The notes beneath the pieces are model-generated. The model ran no database searches and was not told where the DNA came from. It saw only the letters and a list, made by a program, of their open reading frames with translations. From assembly GCA_964454675.1 (NCBI GenBank), contig CAYVUB010000042.1, forward strand, positions 1-18,806: 18,806 bases of DNA, in the 5' to 3' direction. Position 1 is the stretch's first letter. Each line of letters starts with the position of its first letter. Of this stretch, positions 13,459 through 18,806 are shown in pieces. Source of the stretch: CAYVUB01 sp964454675. GTDB taxonomy: Bacteria; Bacteroidota; Bacteroidia; Flavobacteriales; Flavobacteriaceae. The translations under genes were made by a program, and so were the position numbers.

Positions 13459-16400
13459 ATGTTAGCAAATAAAGCTGAAAGATTAAATTTCTCTTCTATT
13501 GTAAATAGAACAGATTATCCGGATTTCTTGGATATTCAAATAAAATCCTTCCAGGATTTTTTCCAATTAGAAACTAAGTCAGAAGAAAGAGGAAATGAAG
13601 GTCTTTATAATACCTTCATGGAAAACTTCCCTATCACAGACACTCGTAATCAATTCGTATTAGAGTTTTTGGATTATTTTATTGATCCGCCAAGATATAC
13701 TATTGAAGAATGTATAGAAAGAGGACTAACCTATAGTGTGCCATTAAAAGCAAGGTTAAAACTATACTGTACAGACCCCGAGCATGAAGACTTTGAAACC
13801 ATAGTGCAAGATGTGTACTTAGGAACCATTCCTTACATGACACCAAGCGGTACCTTTGTTATCAATGGTGCAGAGCGTGTTGTGGTATCACAGTTACACA
13901 GATCGCCGGGTGTATTCTTTAGCCAGTCGTTCCATGCCAATGGCACCAAATTGTATTCAGCAAGAGTTATACCTTTCAAAGGCTCATGGATAGAATTTGC
14001 TACAGATATCAATAGCGTTATGTACGCCTATATTGATAGAAAGAAAAAATTACCGGTTACCACGTTATTCAGAGCTATCGGTTTTGAACGCGATAAAGAT
14101 ATTTTAGAAATTTTTGACCTTGCAGAAGAAATAAAAGTTTCTAAAGCCGGATTGAAAAAAGTATTAGGTCGTAAACTTGCTGCCCGTGTTTTAAACACCT
14201 GGCACGAGGATTTCGTTGACGAAGATACAGGTGAAGTAGTATCTATCGAGCGTAACGAAATCGTATTGGATCGTGATACTATTTTAGATAAAGACAATAT
14301 TGAAGAAATCATTGATGCTGATGTAAAAACAATTCTTTTACACAAAGAAAGTGCTCAGCAAGGTGATTACGCCATCATACATAATACCCTTCAAAAAGAC
14401 CCTACAAACTCTGAAAAAGAAGCGGTAGAACACATTTATCGTCAATTGCGTAATGCAGAACCACCGGATGAAGAAACAGCTCGTGGTATTATTGACAAAT
14501 TATTCTTCTCTGACCAACGTTACTCTTTGGGTGAAGTAGGTCGTTACAGAATGAACAAAAAATTGGGTCTTGATATAGGTATGGATAAGCAAGTGCTTAC
14601 CAAGCAGGATATCATCACTATTATTAAATATTTAATAGAGCTTATCAACTCAAAAGCTGAGATTGATGATATTGACCACTTATCAAACCGTCGTGTACGT
14701 ACCGTAGGTGAGCAATTATCACAACAGTTTGGTGTTGGTTTGGCTCGTATGGCCCGTACTATTCGTGAGCGTATGAACGTTCGTGATAACGAGGTGTTTA
14801 CGCCGATTGATTTGATTAATGCCAAGACCTTATCGTCAGTTATTAATTCATTCTTTGGTACCAACCAGTTATCACAGTTTATGGATCAAACCAATCCATT
14901 GGCTGAGATTACTCACAAGCGTCGTTTATCGGCTCTTGGACCTGGAGGTTTATCCCGTGAAAGAGCAGGGTTTGAGGTTCGTGACGTTCACTACACACAT
15001 TACGGACGTTTATGTCCTATTGAAACCCCGGAAGGACCAAATATCGGTTTGATTTCATCACTTTCAGTATATGCAAAAGTGAATTCAATGGGATTCATTG
15101 AAACGCCGTACAGAAAAGTAGAACAAGGTGTTGTTGATATCAAAGGTACGCCAATCTATTTAAGTGCGGAAGAAGAGGAAAATCTGTTAATTGCCCAAGC
15201 AAATATCAGAGTTGACGAAATAGGTAAAATCGTTGAAGACAAAGTTATTGCGCGTCAGGAAGGTGATTTCCCTGTAATTGACCCTTCACACACAAATTAT
15301 ACAGATGTTGCGCCAAATCAGGTGGCATCTATATCAGCATCATTAATTCCGTTCTTAGAACATGATGATGCAAACCGTGCATTGATGGGCTCAAACATGA
15401 TGCGCCAGGCAGTACCGTTATTACGTCCCGAAGCACCAATTGTAGGAACAGGGTTGGAGCGTCAGGTTGCTTCAGATTCAAGAGTATTGATTAATGCCGA
15501 AGGCGAAGGTGTTGTTGAATATGTTGATGCTAACGAAATCATCATAAGATACGTACGTACCGAAGAAGAAGCAATGGTAAGCTTTGACGGTGATACAAAA
15601 ACATATCCGTTAATAAAATTCAGAAAAACCAATCAAGGGACTTCTATCAACTTAAAACCTATCGTTAGAAAAGGAGATAAAGTTAAAAAGGGACAAGTAC
15701 TTTGTGAAGGTTATGCGACTCAAAACGGTGAATTGGCGCTTGGTCGTAATATGAAAGTAGCATTCATGCCTTGGAAAGGATACAACTTTGAAGATGCTAT
15801 CGTGATTTCTGAAAAAGTAGTGCGTGACGATATTTTTACATCTATCCATATTGATGAGTATTCATTAGAAGTTCGTGATACCAAATTAGGTAACGAAGAG
15901 TTGACAAATGATATACCAAACGTTTCAGAAGAGGCTACAAAAGACCTTGATGAAAACGGTATGATTCGTATAGGTGCAGAGATTAAACCCGGCGATATTT
16001 TAATTGGTAAAATCACACCAAAAGGAGAAAGCGATCCAACACCGGAAGAAAAATTATTAAGAGCCATTTTTGGTGATAAGGCAGGCGATGTAAAAGATGC
16101 ATCACTTAAAGCATCACCATCACTACACGGTGTGGTTATTGATAAAAAATTATTCTCAAGAGCTGTAAAAGATAAACGTAAGAGAGCAAAAGACAAAGAG
16201 GATATTGATGCTCTTGAAGCTGTTTACTACAACAAATTTGATGATTTAAAAGCTGTTTTGGTTGATAAATTATTCAATATAGTTAACGGTAAAACAGCAC
16301 AAGGTATTTTCAACGACTTAGGAGAAGAAATCATCCCTAAAGGTAAAAAATACACCTTAAAAATGTTAAATGCAGTCGATGACTATACACATTTAACATC

Positions 16401-17271
16401 AGGAACATGGACAACAGACGACCATACAAATGCGCTTATAGCAGATTTGATTCACAATTATAAAATCAAAGAAAATGACCTTCAAGGCTCATTGCGTCGT
16501 GAGAAGTTTACCATTTCTGTAGGAGATGAATTACCGGCAGGAATCATCAAATTGGCTAAAGTTTACATCGCTAAAAAGCGTAAACTAAAGGTAGGTGATA
16601 AAATGGCAGGCCGTCACGGTAACAAAGGTATTGTTGCCCGTATCGTTCGTCAGGAAGATATGCCGTTCCTTGAAGACGGAACACCGGTTGATATAGTATT
16701 GAACCCGCTTGGTGTACCATCACGTATGAACATCGGTCAGATTTATGAAACCGTTTTAGGATGGGCAGGACAAAAATTAGGACGCACGTATGCAACCCCT
16801 ATTTTTGACGGTGCAACCTTAGAACAAATCAATGAATTGACTAATGAAGCAGGAATACCTCTATTTGGTCATACCTATTTATACGACGGTGGATCAGGAG
16901 ACCGCTTTGACCAACCGGCAACAGTAGGAGTTATCTATATGTTGAAACTCGGACACATGGTTGATGATAAGATGCACTCACGTTCTATAGGGCCATACTC
17001 ATTAATTACGCAGCAGCCGCTTGGTGGTAAAGCACAATTTGGTGGTCAGCGTTTTGGTGAAATGGAGGTTTGGGCGCTTGAAGCTTATGGAGCTTCTGCA
17101 ACCTTACGTGAAATTTTAACAGTAAAATCTGATGACGTTATTGGTAGAGCAAAAACCTACGAAGCAATCGTAAAAGGCGAGCCTATGCCAGAACCCGGAC
17201 TACCTGAATCATTTAACGTGTTAATGCACGAACTTAAAGGTTTAGGATTAGATATTAGATTAGAAGAATAA
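13459..17271 (+). CDS. rpoB: DNA-directed RNA polymerase beta subunit
   Basis: This complete 1270-aa beta subunit has the length typical of Bacteroidota (E. coli is 1342). It begins MLANKAERLNFSSI, the flavobacterial N-terminus, so I keep the ATG at 13459. The rifampicin pocket reads wild type: QLSQFMDQTNPLAEITHKRR (residues 470-489), with Asp476, His486 and Ser491 matching E. coli Asp516, His526 and Ser531. Downstream are ETPEGPNIGLI and MAGRHGNKG (1049-1057), which lies near the active centre, and the C-terminal segment GGKAQFGGQRFGEMEVWALEA-type clamp contact. No insertion or frameshift is seen. No promoter is found in the 123-bp gap, so expression probably depends on read-through of the rplL hairpin. 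Confidence 0.98.
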   Translation: MLANKAERLNFSSIVNRTDYPDFLDIQIKSFQDFFQLETKSEERGNEGLYNTFMENFPITDTRNQFVLEFLDYFIDPPRYTIEECIERGLTYSVPLKARLKLYCTDPEHEDFETIVQDVYLGTIPYMTPSGTFVINGAERVVVSQLHRSPGVFFSQSFHANGTKLYSARVIPFKGSWIEFATDINSVMYAYIDRKKKLPVTTLFRAIGFERDKDILEIFDLAEEIKVSKAGLKKVLGRKLAARVLNTWHEDFVDEDTGEVVSIERNEIVLDRDTILDKDNIEEIIDADVKTILLHKESAQQGDYAIIHNTLQKDPTNSEKEAVEHIYRQLRNAEPPDEETARGIIDKLFFSDQRYSLGEVGRYRMNKKLGLDIGMDKQVLTKQDIITIIKYLIELINSKAEIDDIDHLSNRRVRTVGEQLSQQFGVGLARMARTIRERMNVRDNEVFTPIDLINAKTLSSVINSFFGTNQLSQFMDQTNPLAEITHKRRLSALGPGGLSRERAGFEVRDVHYTHYGRLCPIETPEGPNIGLISSLSVYAKVNSMGFIETPYRKVEQGVVDIKGTPIYLSAEEEENLLIAQANIRVDEIGKIVEDKVIARQEGDFPVIDPSHTNYTDVAPNQVASISASLIPFLEHDDANRALMGSNMMRQAVPLLRPEAPIVGTGLERQVASDSRVLINAEGEGVVEYVDANEIIIRYVRTEEEAMVSFDGDTKTYPLIKFRKTNQGTSINLKPIVRKGDKVKKGQVLCEGYATQNGELALGRNMKVAFMPWKGYNFEDAIVISEKVVRDDIFTSIHIDEYSLEVRDTKLGNEELTNDIPNVSEEATKDLDENGMIRIGAEIKPGDILIGKITPKGESDPTPEEKLLRAIFGDKAGDVKDASLKASPSLHGVVIDKKLFSRAVKDKRKRAKDKEDIDALEAVYYNKFDDLKAVLVDKLFNIVNGKTAQGIFNDLGEEIIPKGKKYTLKMLNAVDDYTHLTSGTWTTDDHTNALIADLIHNYKIKENDLQGSLRREKFTISVGDELPAGIIKLAKVYIAKKRKLKVGDKMAGRHGNKGIVARIVRQEDMPFLEDGTPVDIVLNPLGVPSRMNIGQIYETVLGWAGQKLGRTYATPIFDGATLEQINELTNEAGIPLFGHTYLYDGGSGDRFDQPATVGVIYMLKLGHMVDDKMHSRSIGPYSLITQQPLGGKAQFGGQRFGEMEVWALEAYGASATLREILTVKSDDVIGRAKTYEAIVKGEPMPEPGLPESFNVLMHELKGLGLDIRLEE

Positions 17272-17289
17272 AAATATAGTATGCAGCCG

Positions 17290-17324
17290 CAGTATTCAGT
17301 TTCCAAATGAGAGACTGAATACTG
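17290..17324 (+). other. 14-bp hairpin in the rpoB-rpoC gap
   Basis: CAGTATTCAGTTTC (17290-17303) pairs with GAGACTGAATACTG (17311-17324), with one G-T pair and loop CAAATGA. A run of GAGACT words follows (17324-17342). There is no T-tract, so it is not an intrinsic terminator. An RNA processing or stability element, or a dispersed repeat, is more likely. Confidence 0.6.
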
Positions 17325-17352
17325 AGACTGAGACTGAAGACTATAAAGAATT

Positions 17353-18806
17353 ATGGCAAAAAGACAAGATAAAAATACAGTACAGAGATTCAACAAAATC
17401 TCTATAGGTTTAGCGTCGCCTGAATCTGTTTTGGCAGCATCACGAGGTGAAGTATTAAAACCTGAAACTATTAATTATCGAACACACAAACCGGAACGTG
17501 ACGGTTTGTTCTGTGAGCGTATTTTTGGGCCTGTAAAGGACTTTGAATGTGCTTGCGGTAAATATAAAAGAATTCGCTACAAGGGTATTGTTTGTGACCG
17601 TTGTGGTGTTGAAGTTACTGAAAAGAAAGTACGTCGTGACCGCGTTGGACACATCAATTTAGTGGTGCCAATTGCTCACATTTGGTATTTCCGTTCGTTG
17701 CCTAACAAAATTGGTTACTTATTAGGATTACCATCCAAAAAGCTGGATATGATAATCTACTACGAACGTTACGTAGTTATCCAACCAGGTAATGCAAAAG
17801 GTCCGGATGGCGAGCCTATTCAAAAAATGGATTTCTTGACAGAAGAAGAATACCTAAACATATTAGATTCGCTTCCGCAGGAAAATCAATATCTGGAAGA
17901 TACAGACCCAAATAAATTTATCGCAAAAATGGGAGCTGAGTGCTTGATAGACCTGCTTGCAAGAATTGATTTGGACGAATTATCTTACGATTTACGTCAT
18001 AAAGCAAACAGTGAAACATCTAAACAACGTAAAACAGAAGCCTTAAAACGCTTACAGGTTGTTGAAGCTTTCCGCGATTCAAATGCTAATCGTGAGAATC
18101 TTCCTGAATGGATGATTATGAAAGTGATTCCTGTCATTCCACCGGAGTTACGTCCGTTAGTGCCGCTTGATGGTGGTCGTTTTGCTACTTCAGATTTGAA
18201 TGATTTATACAGAAGAGTTATTATCCGTAACAACCGATTAAAACGGCTTGTAGAAATCAAAGCACCGGAAGTAATCTTACGTAATGAAAAACGTATGTTG
18301 CAGGAATCTGTTGATTCATTGTTTGATAACACACGTAAAGCATCGGCAGTAAAAACCGATTCTAACAGACCTTTAAAATCATTATCAGATTCATTAAAAG
18401 GAAAACAAGGACGTTTCCGTCAAAACTTATTAGGAAAACGTGTTGATTACTCTGCACGTTCGGTAATTGTCGTTGGGCCGGAATTAAAATTATACGAGTG
18501 CGGATTGCCAAAAAATATGGCAGCAGAACTTTACAAACCATTTGTTATCCGTAAGCTGATAGAAAGAGGTATTGTAAAAACCGTAAAATCTGCAAAGAAA
18601 ATTATAGATAGAAAAGAGCCTGTAGTATGGGATATCTTGGAGAATGTTCTTAAAGGACATCCGGTATTATTAAACCGTGCTCCTACGTTACACCGTTTGG
18701 GTATTCAGGCATTCCAGCCTAAATTGATAGAAGGTAAAGCTATCCAGTTACACCCGTTAGTTTGTACGGCATTCAACGCCGATTTTGACGGTGACCAGAT
18801 GGCGGT
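17353..18806 (+). CDS. rpoC: DNA-directed RNA polymerase beta' subunit (3' truncated by window)
   Basis: The first 484 complete codons are present; the frame is open at the window end. The N-terminus MAKRQDKNTVQRFNKISIGL is flavobacterial. The zinc-binding clamp-tip Cys residues are Cys66, Cys68, Cys81 and Cys84 (CACG...CDRC). Later come KGKQGRFRQNLLGKRVDYSA, the conserved switch/lid region, and NRAPTLHRLGIQAF. The last visible motif is NADFDGDQM (475-483), whose three Asp bind the catalytic magnesium. Bacteroidota beta' is about 1400 residues, so roughly one third is in view. It starts 81 bases after rpoB across a long hairpin and is surely co-expressed with it. Confidence 0.98.
   Translation, partial: MAKRQDKNTVQRFNKISIGLASPESVLAASRGEVLKPETINYRTHKPERDGLFCERIFGPVKDFECACGKYKRIRYKGIVCDRCGVEVTEKKVRRDRVGHINLVVPIAHIWYFRSLPNKIGYLLGLPSKKLDMIIYYERYVVIQPGNAKGPDGEPIQKMDFLTEEEYLNILDSLPQENQYLEDTDPNKFIAKMGAECLIDLLARIDLDELSYDLRHKANSETSKQRKTEALKRLQVVEAFRDSNANRENLPEWMIMKVIPVIPPELRPLVPLDGGRFATSDLNDLYRRVIIRNNRLKRLVEIKAPEVILRNEKRMLQESVDSLFDNTRKASAVKTDSNRPLKSLSDSLKGKQGRFRQNLLGKRVDYSARSVIVVGPELKLYECGLPKNMAAELYKPFVIRKLIERGIVKTVKSAKKIIDRKEPVVWDILENVLKGHPVLLNRAPTLHRLGIQAFQPKLIEGKAIQLHPLVCTAFNADFDGDQMA

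Noticed and set aside
14857..14931. Rifampicin-resistance changes in rpoB
   Set aside because: All main resistance positions (Asp476, His486, Ser491 here) hold the wild-type residue.
15720..16196. 158-codon minus-strand open frame inside rpoB
   Set aside because: It lies wholly antisense to conserved rpoB coding sequence, shows Ser/Ile-rich antisense composition, and has no domain signature.

Overview
The window reads as chromosomal core DNA of a Bacteroidota bacterium, most likely family Flavobacteriaceae (Flavobacterium-like). The evidence is the AT-rich composition, start codons preceded by A/T-rich leaders without Shine-Dalgarno (SD) sequences (rpsU is the one clear exception), promoter matches to the Bacteroidota TTG-N19-TAnnTTTG consensus, a Bacteroidota-restricted DUF2851 protein, tRNA genes that do not encode CCA, and RpoB/RpoC N-termini of flavobacterial type. 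All genes lie on the + strand. I see no insertion sequence, prophage, CRISPR array or plasmid backbone.

Layout. (1) 1-6312, metabolic and envelope genes: a PLP-dependent cysteine synthase/CBS-like enzyme, a DUF2851 protein, a PspC-domain mini membrane protein, a membrane-anchored helix-hairpin-helix protein, an acyl-CoA dehydrogenase and an exported carboxypeptidase-regulatory-like-domain protein. (2) 6313-8200, translation control and recombination: rpsU (bS21) with its own strong promoter, a rare SD and two downstream terminator hairpins, then a XerC-type recombinase and a short hibernation-promoting factor. (3) 8139-10162: a promoter, then tRNA-Thr(TGT), tRNA-Tyr(GTA), tRNA-Gly(TCC), tRNA-Thr(GGT), tuf and tRNA-Trp(CCA). 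The first five genes are in the same order as E. coli thrU-tyrU-glyT-thrT-tufB. (4) 10375-18806: secE-nusG-rplK-rplA-rplJ-rplL-rpoB-rpoC, with rpoC cut by the window end just after NADFDGDQM.

How the genes fit together. From rpsU onward nearly everything supplies translation or transcription: bS21 acts in initiation, HPF idles ribosomes, EF-Tu and its linked tRNAs drive elongation, SecE serves export, NusG couples polymerase to ribosome or Rho, L11/L1/L10/L7-L12 build the GTPase-activating stalk, and beta/beta' form RNA polymerase. The intergenic DNA is the least ordinary part. It holds long hairpins at rplL-rpoB and rpoB-rpoC, a terminator hairpin abutting the tRNA-tuf promoter, several small dispersed-type palindromes in the tRNA spacers, and a 22-nt second copy of the tRNA-Trp 3' end.

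I found no clearly new multi-gene system. The strongest biology is the rpsU SD combined with Tyr54 of bS21, which fits the autoregulation described for Flavobacterium johnsoniae. The most open protein question is DUF2851, whose residues hint at a nuclease-like metal site.
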